Assembly (NCBI RefSeq): GCF_020149935.1
Contig: NZ_CP083757.1
Span: 1,488,001-1,552,000 of the forward strand
Origin: Marinilongibacter aquaticus
GTDB taxonomy: Bacteria > Bacteroidota > Bacteroidia > Cytophagales > Spirosomataceae
Direction of reading: 5' to 3'
Length of the DNA: 64,000 nucleotides
Shown: positions 37,370 to 46,898 of the stretch, one piece after another
How the letters are laid out: each line of letters starts with the position of its first letter
Numbering within the stretch: position 1 is the first letter of the stretch
The notes under the pieces: generated by a model
Databases searched by the model: none
What the model was told of the DNA's origin: nothing
The model's input: only the letters and a program-made list of their open reading frames with translations
Translations under genes and position numbers: made by a program

Positions 37370-38602
37370 ATGGAAAACCTGAAAATAGTCTTTACCCTCG
37401 CTTGGCGAAACCTCTGGCGAAACAAGATGAGAACGGGTATTATGATCGCCGCCACTCTGTTTGCTGTTTTTTTGGCCATATTGATGAAATCTGTACAAGA
37501 AGGAGCCTACGACCTGCAAATTCAAAATTTGGTGAGCTATCATTCAGGCTTTCTACAGATTCAAAACGAGGCTTTCGAAGAAGACAAATCCTTAGACAAT
37601 GGTCTTTTTTTCGATGAAGGTTTGGCACAAAAAATCCAAGAAACGAAAGGTATCAGTGCTTATACGCCACGCATCGAATCCTTTATTTTGGCTTCTTCAA
37701 AAGAAATCACCAAAGGCGTAATGCTCACGGGCACAAACCCTACGAATGAAAATCAACTCACGGGCCTTGAAAAAAGAGTGATCGAAGGAAAATATTTTTC
37801 TAGCGGCTCCGATGCTTTAATGCTCGGGAAAGGCTTGGCCAAATTTTTAAAAGTTGGTGTCGGCGATACACTCATTTTTTATGGCTCGGGCTACCATGCG
37901 AGCACAGCCGTGGGACAATATCCGATCACGGCCATCCTTGAGTTCGGAGCACCGCAACTCAACGAAAACATGATTTACATGCCGCTAAAGGCTTGTCAAG
38001 AATTGTTTGGAGCACCAGACCTTGTGACCAGCGTGGCCCTTAATCTAAACAGCCGTAGAGACATGCGAAAAGTGCAAACGGCTTTAGAAAAAAGCCTGAA
38101 GGGCACAGACAATACCGTGAAAAATTGGGAAGAAATGATGCCCGAATTGGTGAGCAGTATTGAAGGCGACAGAGCCTCTGGTTCGATCATGCTCGGGATT
38201 TTATACATGATCATCGGTTTTGTGATTTACGGCACACTGCTGATGATGATCAACGAGCGGATTCGCGAATTCAGCATGCTGATTGCCATTGGCATGAAAA
38301 ACAAACTGCTTTCGGCCACATTGCTTATCGAATGCATCATTATGACCTTCATCGGTGCCGTATTGGGCAGTGTGCTCAGCCTGCCCATCACCAATTGGTT
38401 GCACCATTCGCCTATCAAATTGGAAGGCGGTGCGGGAAAAGCCTATGAACAGGTGGGTTTTGAACCGGTAATCACGGCCATCACCCGTTTTGACATCGTG
38501 GCGTCTCAGACCTACCTCGTGGCCATCATGTCTCTCCTACTCTCTGTTTATCCTATGATAAAAGTTTTGAAAATCAACGCCCTCGACGGAATGCGGGCTT
38601 AA
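37370..38602 (+). CDS. FtsX/LolC-like ABC transporter permease, first
   Basis: A 410-residue permease of the MacB/LolCE type: one N-terminal helix (after AWRNLWRNKMRTG), a large periplasmic domain (about 45-260) and three C-terminal helices with the family's INERIREFSMLIAIGMK motif. It forms a heterodimer with the next gene's product. The pattern matches extraction of lipoproteins or lipids from the outer leaflet of the inner membrane rather than substrate import. Confidence 0.9.
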   Translation: MENLKIVFTLAWRNLWRNKMRTGIMIAATLFAVFLAILMKSVQEGAYDLQIQNLVSYHSGFLQIQNEAFEEDKSLDNGLFFDEGLAQKIQETKGISAYTPRIESFILASSKEITKGVMLTGTNPTNENQLTGLEKRVIEGKYFSSGSDALMLGKGLAKFLKVGVGDTLIFYGSGYHASTAVGQYPITAILEFGAPQLNENMIYMPLKACQELFGAPDLVTSVALNLNSRRDMRKVQTALEKSLKGTDNTVKNWEEMMPELVSSIEGDRASGSIMLGILYMIIGFVIYGTLLMMINERIREFSMLIAIGMKNKLLSATLLIECIIMTFIGAVLGSVLSLPITNWLHHSPIKLEGGAGKAYEQVGFEPVITAITRFDIVASQTYLVAIMSLLLSVYPMIKVLKINALDGMRA

Positions 38603-38613
38603 AACGTAGAGCT

Positions 38614-39828
38614 ATGTTACTAAAAATTGCTTGGCGAAATATCTGGAGAAACAAAACCCGCAGCCTCATTGTCATTGTGGCCATTATGTTGGGCCTCTGG
38701 GCTGGAGTTTTCCTTACCGGTTTTTCTTGGGGCATGTACGACGCCCGGATTAAATCGCTCATTGCCAAGGAAAGCTCGCATTTACAACTTCACAATGCCA
38801 AGTTTCGTGAAGAATACATGGCCAAATATGTGATTGAAAAACAGGCCAAATTCGAACAAATATTAAATGAAAACCCCAATGTGAAAGCCTTTTCCGCTCG
38901 TTTGGTGACAAACGTAATGTTGGCTTCGGCCCGTTCGAGTTTGGGCTTGAGCCTGTCTGGCGTAGATACCACAGCAGAAAGGCGAACCACGGGCTTGCCC
39001 GACAAAATTGTAGAGGGCCGTTATTTTCAAAAAAGTGGACGAAATCAAATTCTTATCAGTCGAAAAACAGCGGACAAACTGAAAGTAGGCTTACACAAAA
39101 AAGTGGTGCTTACTTTTCAGGATGCCCATAAAGATTTGGTGTCTTCCTCATTTCGTGTTGTGGGTATATTTCACAGTGAAAATGCGGCATACGACGAAAC
39201 ACATGCTTTCGTGCAAAAGAAAGACCTAGACCCACTTTTGAAAACCCAAGGCAAAGTGCAGGAAATTGCCGTATTGCTCAAAGATGACCGTCAAATGGCC
39301 GCTTTGCAAACTGAACTCAAAACGGTCGACCCGAATGTGAAAGTAGAAAACTGGAGGGAATTGGACCCTCTAATGGAATACGCAATCGATTCCTTCGACA
39401 CCAGCATGCAAGTGATAATCGGTATAATTATGCTGGCTTTGGCTTTTGGCATTGTCAACACTATGCTCATGTCTGTGCTCGATCGCGTAAAGGAAATTGG
39501 CATGTTGATGGCCATTGGCCTAAACAAAACCAAGCTCTTTCTTATGATTATGCTCGAAACCATGTTTCTCTCGCTCATAGGAGCCCCTTTGGGCATGCTA
39601 CTCGCTTGGCTCACCATTGTGGTGACGGGAAAAACGGGAATCGTGCTACACAGCATGAAAAGCGGCCTCGAAATGATGGGCTTTTCCAATACCGTATACC
39701 CCAGTCTGCTCCCCGACCAGTTTGTCAAAATTGGTATTACCGTTTTTGTCATCACTTTCATATCGGCCATATTCCCCATTATAAAGGCACTTCGGCTCGA
39801 TCCTGCAAAGGCTATTCGTAAAATTTAA
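38614..39828 (+). CDS. FtsX/LolE-like ABC transporter permease, second
   Basis: A 404-residue paralogue of the previous permease (AWRNIWRNKTRSL at the start, DRVKEIGMLMAIGLNKTK in the coupling region). It has the same topology: one helix, a periplasmic domain and three helices. Starts 11 nt after the first permease gene. Probable partner in a LolCDE-like complex. Confidence 0.9.
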   Translation: MLLKIAWRNIWRNKTRSLIVIVAIMLGLWAGVFLTGFSWGMYDARIKSLIAKESSHLQLHNAKFREEYMAKYVIEKQAKFEQILNENPNVKAFSARLVTNVMLASARSSLGLSLSGVDTTAERRTTGLPDKIVEGRYFQKSGRNQILISRKTADKLKVGLHKKVVLTFQDAHKDLVSSSFRVVGIFHSENAAYDETHAFVQKKDLDPLLKTQGKVQEIAVLLKDDRQMAALQTELKTVDPNVKVENWRELDPLMEYAIDSFDTSMQVIIGIIMLALAFGIVNTMLMSVLDRVKEIGMLMAIGLNKTKLFLMIMLETMFLSLIGAPLGMLLAWLTIVVTGKTGIVLHSMKSGLEMMGFSNTVYPSLLPDQFVKIGITVFVITFISAIFPIIKALRLDPAKAIRKI

Positions 39829-39861
39829 TTATTTTTATTGAAATTTCAGAATTTATTGAAA

Positions 39862-40545
39862 ATGAAAGTCATTGAAATACATAATCTCCATAAAAAATTC
39901 GCCGACGGCGATCGCGAAATCCAAGCGGTAAACGGCGTTGATTTATACATCGAAAAAGGCGAGTTCACGGCCATAGTGGGCCCCTCGGGTTCTGGCAAAA
40001 CCACCTTACTCAATATGGTAGGCGGATTGGAAAAACCGAGTTTGGGCAGTATAAAAATAGAAGGGGAAGAAATGACCGAGCTGTCGGCCAACGAGCTGAT
40101 CGACTTTCGACTGAAAAATATCGGATTTGTTTTTCAGGCCTATAACCTCATCCCTGTGCTCACTGCCGAAGAAAACGTGGAGTTTACCATGTTGCTACAG
40201 AAAAGGCCTGTGGCGGAAAGAAACTCGCGAGCCAAAGAGCTCCTGCACAAAATTGGTTTGGGCGACAGGCTGAACAATCGCCCTGGAGAGCTTTCAGGCG
40301 GGCAGCAACAGCGTGTCGCTGTGGCTCGTGCTTTGGCTCCAAAACCAAAGTTCATTTTGGCCGATGAACCTACTGCAAACTTGGATTCGGTTTCCACGGC
40401 AAACCTCCTCGATATGATGGCCGAACTCAATGAGGAAGAGGGCATGACTTTCATCTTCTCTACTCACGATCAACGGGTTATCGACCGTGCCAAACGCATT
40501 ATCACTTTGGAAGACGGTAAAATCATTTCCGATATACACAGATGA
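39862..40545 (+). CDS. LolD-like ABC transporter ATPase
   Basis: A 227-residue ATPase from the ATG at 39862. The motifs are Walker A GPSGSGKTT, Q-loop FQAYNLIP, signature LSGGQQQRVAVAR, Walker B ILADEPTANLD and switch STHDQRV. It belongs to the MacB/LolD subclass that pairs with FtsX-like permeases. It overlaps the following outer-membrane gene by 4 nt. Confidence 0.93.
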   Translation: MKVIEIHNLHKKFADGDREIQAVNGVDLYIEKGEFTAIVGPSGSGKTTLLNMVGGLEKPSLGSIKIEGEEMTELSANELIDFRLKNIGFVFQAYNLIPVLTAEENVEFTMLLQKRPVAERNSRAKELLHKIGLGDRLNNRPGELSGGQQQRVAVARALAPKPKFILADEPTANLDSVSTANLLDMMAELNEEEGMTFIFSTHDQRVIDRAKRIITLEDGKIISDIHR

Positions 40546-41738
40546 ACAAAACATGCTACCTCATTTTCTGTTTTTTATCGGCTTTTATCCTTTCTGTCCA
40601 AGCTCAAGATAGCCTGAAAACCAAGCGACGGTTCAGTGAAATTGTTCAAATGAACGGTTACCTGAAAAATATGCAAAGCATCAGTTTTCTTGATCTGGAC
40701 GCTATCGGGATGGACAATCTGATTCACCACCGCCTAAACATCAAAGCCAATTTGAGCGAAAACCTTACTGCATCTGTCGGTTTGCGAAACCGCATTATTT
40801 TCGGCAGCCAAGTGGCCTCAACACCCGATTACGGTAAAAAACTAGGCGTTGACAACAACCTGATCGACATGTCGTGGACCTACGTCAACAAAGATGCCTT
40901 TGTGGCCCACAGCACCATCGACCGGCTCAACTTGAATTATGTCCACAAGAATCTAGAAGTAACCGTGGGCAGGCAGCGGATAAACTGGGGCTTGGCTTTG
41001 GCTTGGAACCCCAACGACTTGTTCAACACCTACAATTACCTGGATTTTGATTATGAAGAACGCCCAGGAACAGATGCTATTCGTGTACAATATTATTTAA
41101 AGGATGGCATGAGCAGTTTTGATCTCGCCGCAAGCCAACATGCCCACAATCAAAATACTGTTGCCGCTAAATTCCGATTCAATACAATGGGCTACGACAT
41201 TCAGATTCTTACAGGAAAATACCTCGACGATTGGGCCAGCGGACTGGGCTGGGCGGGAAGTTTAGGCAATTTGGGTTTTAAAGGCGAAAGCACCTATTTC
41301 ATTCCTTTGAAAAAAGCCCTATATACCGAAAAAACATGGGTAGCTACCACTACGCTCGATTATTCCTTCAGCAATTCCGTTTACCTAAATGCCGCATATT
41401 TATACAATTCCAACGGCATTCGTAAACCCATAAACCTAGACGGAACCAGTACCAATCTACTTTCTAATTTTGGAAACCTGACCGCCAAAACCCTTTTCCC
41501 TTCACGTTCAGCAGCATTTGTTACCGCATCCTACCCGATCAGTCCACTTTGGAACATAGCCCTGGCGGGCATGTATGGTTTTGGCATGAATCTGGCCTAT
41601 ATCGGGCCCACCATTTCATGCAGTATTCGAGAAGATCTGGAAGGCTCTTTGATTGGCCAAACCTTTTTTATGGAACAAAATGAGCACATGAAGTTGCTGG
41701 GCAATGCACTCTATTTCCGACTGAAATGGAGTTATTGA
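40542..41738 (+). CDS. predicted outer-membrane beta-barrel of the export operon
   Basis: A 398-residue protein with a signal peptide (cleavage near SVQAQ) and alternating aromatic/hydrophobic strands to a C-terminal aromatic residue (RLKWSY). GRQRINWGLALAWNPNDLFNTYNYLDFDYEERPGTDA resembles DUF1302-type porins, which are found with LolA-like and transporter genes elsewhere. As the last gene of the TetR operon it is the likely outer-membrane end of the pathway. It ends 2 nt from the convergent GT-C gene. Confidence 0.72.
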   Translation: MNKTCYLIFCFLSAFILSVQAQDSLKTKRRFSEIVQMNGYLKNMQSISFLDLDAIGMDNLIHHRLNIKANLSENLTASVGLRNRIIFGSQVASTPDYGKKLGVDNNLIDMSWTYVNKDAFVAHSTIDRLNLNYVHKNLEVTVGRQRINWGLALAWNPNDLFNTYNYLDFDYEERPGTDAIRVQYYLKDGMSSFDLAASQHAHNQNTVAAKFRFNTMGYDIQILTGKYLDDWASGLGWAGSLGNLGFKGESTYFIPLKKALYTEKTWVATTTLDYSFSNSVYLNAAYLYNSNGIRKPINLDGTSTNLLSNFGNLTAKTLFPSRSAAFVTASYPISPLWNIALAGMYGFGMNLAYIGPTISCSIREDLEGSLIGQTFFMEQNEHMKLLGNALYFRLKWSY

Positions 41739-41740
41739 GT

Positions 41741-43384
41741 TCAGAAAACGTCTTTTCTCAAATATATCTTCGCATCGTCCACCTCTTCTACCAATCTGTA
41801 ATTTTCCATTACATATTTATGAATTCGCGGAAGCGTACGCAAAGCCTTTTCGGTCATATCCCAATAGGAATATTTGGTGCTGGTGGCCAACACAAAAAAC
41901 TCCGGTTTCTCGGTTTCCAAATCCTGTAAATAAATCTTTCGGGCTTCCGAAACCACTTCGGGATTTTTGGCCTGATGCCCCAAAAGACGCTCAGGCATAG
42001 AATAATGCGTACAGGGCCAAAAGCCCGTTTCAATGTATACATCGTTTCGCCAATCGAAAATGGCCATTTTCGGACTTTCCAATTTTTTGTCCTTTCGCAG
42101 TGTGATCAAGGCCTCGGCCAAAGCAGAAGGGTTCGGCTCACAGGTTCGCGAGCTGTACATCTCGGCATGCCCCTTTATCGCCCAAAACATAAAAACCGAA
42201 GAAAGCACGACGATCCCTACTTTCCAAATCCTATAAACACGCGGTGAAAAAGTTTGGATTGTCAAGCCTACGGTTGCAATACCCAGTCCAAAAGTCAAAA
42301 GCAGATAGGTGAAATAATGTCCGTAATAATTTCCCGGCAAGCTGATGGAAACGACAGAAACCAGACCGCAAACCACAAACAAAAGCGAACGGAAATCGAG
42401 TTTTTTGAAAAGCACAAAAAGCAGGCTGAGCAGTAACAGAAGCAAATAGAAATGCTTCACGTAGTAATTCAGGAAATGCTCCGAAGTGCTTCTCACCACA
42501 AACGTATTGAAGAAACGCTCCCAAAATGGAGCCATACTGCCGTACTCCAAATTGGTTTGAATGTAAAAAAAGAAGAAATGCTCCAATTGGCCGAAATAGA
42601 GCAGGTACGCTCCAAATACCAAGGGAAATACCAAGCCAGCAAGCAAAAATTGCAAGACATAGCGATAATCTACAACCCCCTTTGATCGAAATTTCTGTGC
42701 AAAAACAAACAATACCAAAACCACCGCCAGAAGGCCCGCGTGCAACTTCGCAAACGGGGCGATGGAGAGGAAAAACACAGCCCAAAAATCGAATCGGTTG
42801 CGGTGTTCATCCACACCGTAATTCTTGCTGAGGAAAAAGAGTCCCAAAGCCAAGAAAAGCATACTGGTGGATTCGTTATTGAAAAAATTGAAATCGTAGA
42901 TTAGGGAAGTGGAAGCCAACATGAAAGCATAGAAGATGGCATAGAAATAATCTCTTAACCTGAAAAAGTTGGCATAGGCCCGAAATAGAAAAAATTGGCT
43001 GGCAAACCAAACGATCAACCACACCACCCGTACACCGCTGTAAGAAATCTCGAAACCCAACAGTTGGGGCAAAATGAAGAAAAAAGCATGCACGGGGCCC
43101 AATGTACCAAAGTCGACGGTCCGATAAGGTATGGGGTCGAGCTTCACCAAACTCAACGCATTTGCGTAGACATAGGCCTCATCGCCATTCAGCATCATAT
43201 CGCAATGCACAAAGAACCATTTAAAACCCAAAATGAGCATCAGTGAGATCACAATCAACAAGCCATTGAAAACGGCCCGACTTCCATTCGCATTCTTCAT
43301 TTGTAGAACTCCAAAAAAAATCATTCCAACTAAACAGCTCAATATTCCACTGGGGCTGTCCAGAAAAATTAATAGTGGTTGCAT
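41741..43384 (-). CDS. GT-C-like polytopic membrane protein
   Basis: A 547-residue protein with about ten membrane helices and a C-terminal soluble part. The first external loop carries DMMLNGDEAYVYANALSL, the position of the D/E motif that GT-C glycosyltransferases (ArnT/PMT/GT39 type) use with lipid-phosphate sugars. The C-terminal segment (about 430-547) resembles their periplasmic domain. I infer transfer of a polyprenyl-linked sugar; no partner genes are adjacent. The alternative is a membrane protein with unrelated function. Confidence 0.55.
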   Translation of the reverse strand: MQPLLIFLDSPSGILSCLVGMIFFGVLQMKNANGSRAVFNGLLIVISLMLILGFKWFFVHCDMMLNGDEAYVYANALSLVKLDPIPYRTVDFGTLGPVHAFFFILPQLLGFEISYSGVRVVWLIVWFASQFFLFRAYANFFRLRDYFYAIFYAFMLASTSLIYDFNFFNNESTSMLFLALGLFFLSKNYGVDEHRNRFDFWAVFFLSIAPFAKLHAGLLAVVLVLFVFAQKFRSKGVVDYRYVLQFLLAGLVFPLVFGAYLLYFGQLEHFFFFYIQTNLEYGSMAPFWERFFNTFVVRSTSEHFLNYYVKHFYLLLLLLSLLFVLFKKLDFRSLLFVVCGLVSVVSISLPGNYYGHYFTYLLLTFGLGIATVGLTIQTFSPRVYRIWKVGIVVLSSVFMFWAIKGHAEMYSSRTCEPNPSALAEALITLRKDKKLESPKMAIFDWRNDVYIETGFWPCTHYSMPERLLGHQAKNPEVVSEARKIYLQDLETEKPEFFVLATSTKYSYWDMTEKALRTLPRIHKYVMENYRLVEEVDDAKIYLRKDVF

Positions 43385-43656
43385 TAAAATTTGTAGCCGT
43401 GTGACTCCTTTTATTTCTCGAGCACAAACTTAAGCGATATTTCCAAAAGCCATAAATAAAATAAGTGATAAACTCATCTTGGATCAATCCAAAAAACAAT
43501 CGCAAAAAGCTCAAAATTATTTATTGTCAAAAATACACTTATAACGATCGATTCCCTGTTCATGTCGACAGATAAATTATCTTAAGTAAAGAATACATTG
43601 TACAAAACACACAATTCGGTAACTTGTGTTTCAATTCAAGACCAACCCTAATTGCA

Positions 43657-44610
43657 ATGCGATTGATTACTAAAAAACTGACGATCACCCTATTGGCCTT
43701 CTTCATTGGGCAGATAGCTTTTGGCCAAGAAATTTCAAAGGATTATCTGCTTCGTCTCACCCGAGAATGGAAAGGCGAACGCTTTCCAGATGGCCGCCCG
43801 AAAGTTTCCGATGCACTGCTGGAACGCATGAAACTCGTTACGCTTGAAGAAGCCTGGGCGGTGCTGCGGAACAACAATTACCGGTATCAATTCGAGGGCA
43901 ATTGGCAAATCATCAATCCCGACTCTGTGTTGGTTGGACGAGCCCTTACGGCGACATTCACACCAGGACGCCCCGATATCCAAAGAGCCATCGACGACAA
44001 AGGGCACAACGAAGACGGCCGAATTAAGTCTCAAAATTCTTGGCCCATCGATATGTTGCAACCGGGAGATGTCTACGTAGCCGACCAGTTTGATGCCTAT
44101 GTCGACGGCCCGACCATCGGCGACAATTTAGGCAATTCGATTTACGCCAAAACCGGCAAGGGCATAGTCTACAATGGAGCTGTAAGGGATATCAACGGCT
44201 TAAAAGAAATCGGTGGCTTTACCTCCTATTTCAAAAGCTATCATCCCTCTCACCATTTAAACAATGCCGATGGCCCATTGAATACCACATTGATATCCAT
44301 CAATCAACCGACACGCATTGGAGCAGCAACGGTTATGCCGGGCGACGTAGTCCTTGGAAGAGACGGTGGCGTGATTTTCATTCCTCCGCATTTGGCCGAA
44401 CAAGTGGTGAAAGTTTCAGAAATCGTGCGGCTTCGGGACATGTTTGGACACCAAAGATTACGTGAACAAAAATATACTCCCGGCCAGATCGATTCGCGTT
44501 GGTCTGATGAAATCGAAAGAGATTTCTCGAAATGGCTGAATGAGCACATCGATGACCTGCCCGTAAAAAAAGAACAAATCCAAGAATTACTGAAAAACAG
44601 AACTTGGTAA
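43657..44610 (+). CDS. exported RraA/HMG-aldolase-like protein
   Basis: A 317-residue protein starting at the ATG at 43657 (a TTG 11 codons upstream is not needed). A signal peptide (to about IAFGQ) precedes an RraA-fold domain: VADQFDAYVDGPTIGDNLGNSI, VYNGAVRDINGLKEIGGF and PGDVVLGRDGGVIFIPP. The GxxRD motif of the aldolase/RraA group is present. Cytoplasmic relatives cleave 4-hydroxy-4-methyl-2-oxoglutarate or related acids; export is unusual. It is followed after 43 nt by a Tat-exported enolase-superfamily enzyme, so the two probably share a pathway. Confidence 0.78.
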   Translation: MRLITKKLTITLLAFFIGQIAFGQEISKDYLLRLTREWKGERFPDGRPKVSDALLERMKLVTLEEAWAVLRNNNYRYQFEGNWQIINPDSVLVGRALTATFTPGRPDIQRAIDDKGHNEDGRIKSQNSWPIDMLQPGDVYVADQFDAYVDGPTIGDNLGNSIYAKTGKGIVYNGAVRDINGLKEIGGFTSYFKSYHPSHHLNNADGPLNTTLISINQPTRIGAATVMPGDVVLGRDGGVIFIPPHLAEQVVKVSEIVRLRDMFGHQRLREQKYTPGQIDSRWSDEIERDFSKWLNEHIDDLPVKKEQIQELLKNRTW

Positions 44611-44653
44611 AACAGAACCCTATCCTATTTTATTCACCATTCTCCCTATCAAA

Positions 44654-45931
44654 ATGAAAAGAAGCCGAAGAAACTTTCTGACCAAAGCCGCATTGACCTC
44701 TGCTTTCGCCGCGAGCCCCTTGTTGAATTTTGGAAAAGAATACATCAAAGCCATCGACCGAACCCCGAAGAGCTCTGCTCCCAGCGATTTGAAGATCACG
44801 GACATAAAATGCGGGTACATCCGTGGCGGCCACAGCTTGTTCGTGAAAATTTATACCAACCAAGACATTGTGGGCCATGGTGAAGGCGTAGATGCAACAC
44901 CCGGCACCTATTATTTGGTCAAACAAATGGGGCAACGCATCAAAGGGCAAAACCCCTTGAATGTAAACCGACTCCATGAATTCATCCGAAAGTCTGGTTT
45001 TTTCGAAGGGGCACAGTCTGGTATGTATGTGGCCGTGCTTACGGCAGTAGAAACCGCCCTTTGGGACATCGCAGGAAAGGCCTTGGGCTTGCCAGTTTAT
45101 CAATTATTGGGCGGGAAATTCCGCGACAGTGTACGTGTATATATGGATACCGCTCTTTACCAAAGCCGATTGCCGCAACCCGAAGATTTTGCCCAGGCCG
45201 CTCGCGAAGCGGTAGACATGGGTTTTACGGCAGTGAAATTCGACTTGGATCAGGCCAACGACCCGAACAAATACGACAGGTACAACTGGACGGCCAGTCC
45301 GGCTGAAATACAGCGGATGTACGATCAAATGGCCGCGACAAGAAAAGAAGTTGGACCCAAAATCGACATTTGTGCCGACATGCACGGCCGTTACGATGCC
45401 ATCACAGGTGAGAAAGTGGCCAAAGTATTGGAACCACTGAACCTCATGTGGCTCGAAGAACCGATTGCAGCTGAAAACCCAGACGCTTACAAGAAAATAA
45501 CCGACTCTACGTCTACGCCTATCTGTGCAGGAGAAAACCATTACCTTGCCTATGGTTTCCGCCCACTTCTCGAAAACGGTGCCGTAGACATCATCATGCC
45601 CGACTTGCAAAAAGCGGGCGGTTTGGGAGAAGGCCAAAGAATTGCCAATTTGGCCAATTTATACTACGTGCCCTTCGCTCCACACATGGTGGCTTCGTAT
45701 CTGGGAGCAATGGCTTGTGCCCACGTCTGTGCATCAGTTCCTAATTTTATGATTATGGAGTGGCAAATTTATTTCCACAAAGATCCGATGTACAAAGAGA
45801 TCGTAAGTTTCAAGGGAGAAATGGTTGAAAACGGATTCATTCGCGTTCGCGACGAACCGGGTATCGGTGTGGAAATAAATGAAGAAGGCATGCGTAAATA
45901 CGCACAAAAAGACGTGCCCTTCTTTGAGTAA
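44654..45931 (+). CDS. Tat-exported enolase-superfamily (mandelate racemase/MLE type) enzyme
   Basis: A 425-residue protein with a twin-arginine signal (MKRSRRNFLTKAALTSAF) followed by the two-domain enolase fold. The metal ligands are D242 (ICADMHGRYD), E268 or E269 (WLEEPI) and E294 (GENHY). K195 (AVKFDLD) and H344 (PHMVASY) are candidate acid/base residues. The pattern is nearest to acid-sugar dehydratases, so dehydration of a sugar acid in the periplasm is a reasonable guess. It follows the RraA-like gene as a two-gene unit. Confidence 0.82.
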   Translation: MKRSRRNFLTKAALTSAFAASPLLNFGKEYIKAIDRTPKSSAPSDLKITDIKCGYIRGGHSLFVKIYTNQDIVGHGEGVDATPGTYYLVKQMGQRIKGQNPLNVNRLHEFIRKSGFFEGAQSGMYVAVLTAVETALWDIAGKALGLPVYQLLGGKFRDSVRVYMDTALYQSRLPQPEDFAQAAREAVDMGFTAVKFDLDQANDPNKYDRYNWTASPAEIQRMYDQMAATRKEVGPKIDICADMHGRYDAITGEKVAKVLEPLNLMWLEEPIAAENPDAYKKITDSTSTPICAGENHYLAYGFRPLLENGAVDIIMPDLQKAGGLGEGQRIANLANLYYVPFAPHMVASYLGAMACAHVCASVPNFMIMEWQIYFHKDPMYKEIVSFKGEMVENGFIRVRDEPGIGVEINEEGMRKYAQKDVPFFE

Positions 45932-45994
45932 GCGATTGTAACGTTTTCTCTGCATAAATGTGTAATTTGGTTATCCAATCAAACATGTATCGTT

Positions 45995-46546
45995 ATGAGA
46001 AAACATTCCGCCTTTAAATTACTTCTTCTGTTTTTTGTAGCCTCCTTTTCATCTGCCATGGCCGATGATGCCACAGCTGTTGACGAAAAAGAGCAACTGA
46101 TTGCCGACTTCGAGCGGGCCAAAGCGTATACGTTGGAATACATGGAAGCCATGCCCGAAGACGGGTATTCCTTTCAGCCCACGGACGACATTCGGACTTT
46201 CGCCCAACAAATGCTTCACCTGGCCGGAGCCAATTACTTTTTCACAGCAAACTCGGCGGGCGTAGAAAACCCAATGGAAGGTATGGAGTTTGAAAAAGAT
46301 GAAGAGTTTCAGTCCAAAGCCAGTGCAATGAAAGCGGTATCCGATAGCTATGATTTCGTAATCGCCACATTGAAAGGAATGTCCGAAGAGCAGTTGAATG
46401 AAGAATTCTCTCTCTTTGGCCGATTCAAATTGACGAGAGCACAGGGCTTTGCCAAAGCCTTTGAGCACGGCACACATCACCGTGGCCAAACAACGATCTA
46501 TCTCCGCTTGAAAGGTGTAACGCCGCCACAAGAGAAGCTCATCTAA
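45995..46546 (+). CDS. exported DinB-like four-helix protein
   Basis: A 183-residue protein with a signal peptide (cleaved near AMADD) and a DinB/YfiT fold. The metal triad is H75 (QMLHLAGAN), H158 and H162 (FEHGTHHRGQ). DinB proteins are usually cytoplasmic thiol transferases; exported forms occur in Bacteroidota with unknown function. The gene follows the enolase-superfamily gene by 63 nt and is ended by a terminator. Confidence 0.82.
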   Translation: MRKHSAFKLLLLFFVASFSSAMADDATAVDEKEQLIADFERAKAYTLEYMEAMPEDGYSFQPTDDIRTFAQQMLHLAGANYFFTANSAGVENPMEGMEFEKDEEFQSKASAMKAVSDSYDFVIATLKGMSEEQLNEEFSLFGRFKLTRAQGFAKAFEHGTHHRGQTTIYLRLKGVTPPQEKLI

Positions 46547-46569
46547 GCTCGTTTAATTGCATGCCCTTG

Positions 46570-46600
46570 AAAAGCACTTTGCCAAAGCAAGGTGCTTTTT
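46570..46600 (+). terminator. intrinsic terminator after the DinB gene
   Basis: AAAAGCAC-T-TTGC-CAAA-GCAA-G-GTGCTTTTT: a 12-pair stem with small internal loop and U-tract, 24 nt after the stop codon. Confidence 0.75.
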
Positions 46601-46898
46601 CATTTCAATCCCTTCTACAGATCGCAGCAGGCCAATGCCCTACCGTTTGAACAAAAATAGAGGAAACGGGGAAAAGGAAAATCAAAAGAGGAAATTCTAA
46701 CGTTTAAGACTATATGTTTTTTAGATTCCAATTGTAGATTATTCCGAAATAATTTTTTAAATTGTCCTGAGGTCGATTCGAAAGGCCAGTTTGCCACTCT
46801 TCAAATAGAGAAGCCTTTCATGTACTTTGTATAGCATAGTACCTTATCTTTTTGATAACTTTGAATCATCAAAACGATCAAAATTAAACACATAAGAT
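46601..46898 (+). promoter_or_regulatory. leader and candidate promoter of the first PspC gene
   Basis: With the terminator before it, this is about 350 bases without a gene. It is AT-rich and contains a -7 box TAACTTTG at 46856-46863, 35 nt before the PspC start. The nearest TTTG -33 candidate (46826-46829) is 26 nt away, longer than usual. Nothing else stands out in it. Confidence 0.4.

Noticed and set aside
43221-43514. 97-codon minus-strand frame over the start of the GT-C gene
   Set aside because: Overlaps the start of the better-supported gene in another frame; no domain. The rest of 43385-43656 is AT-rich intergenic DNA in which I see no clear signal.
46615-46797. 60-codon minus-strand frame in the leader of the first PspC gene
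   Set aside because: No domain, low-complexity AT-rich sequence, no promoter of its own.
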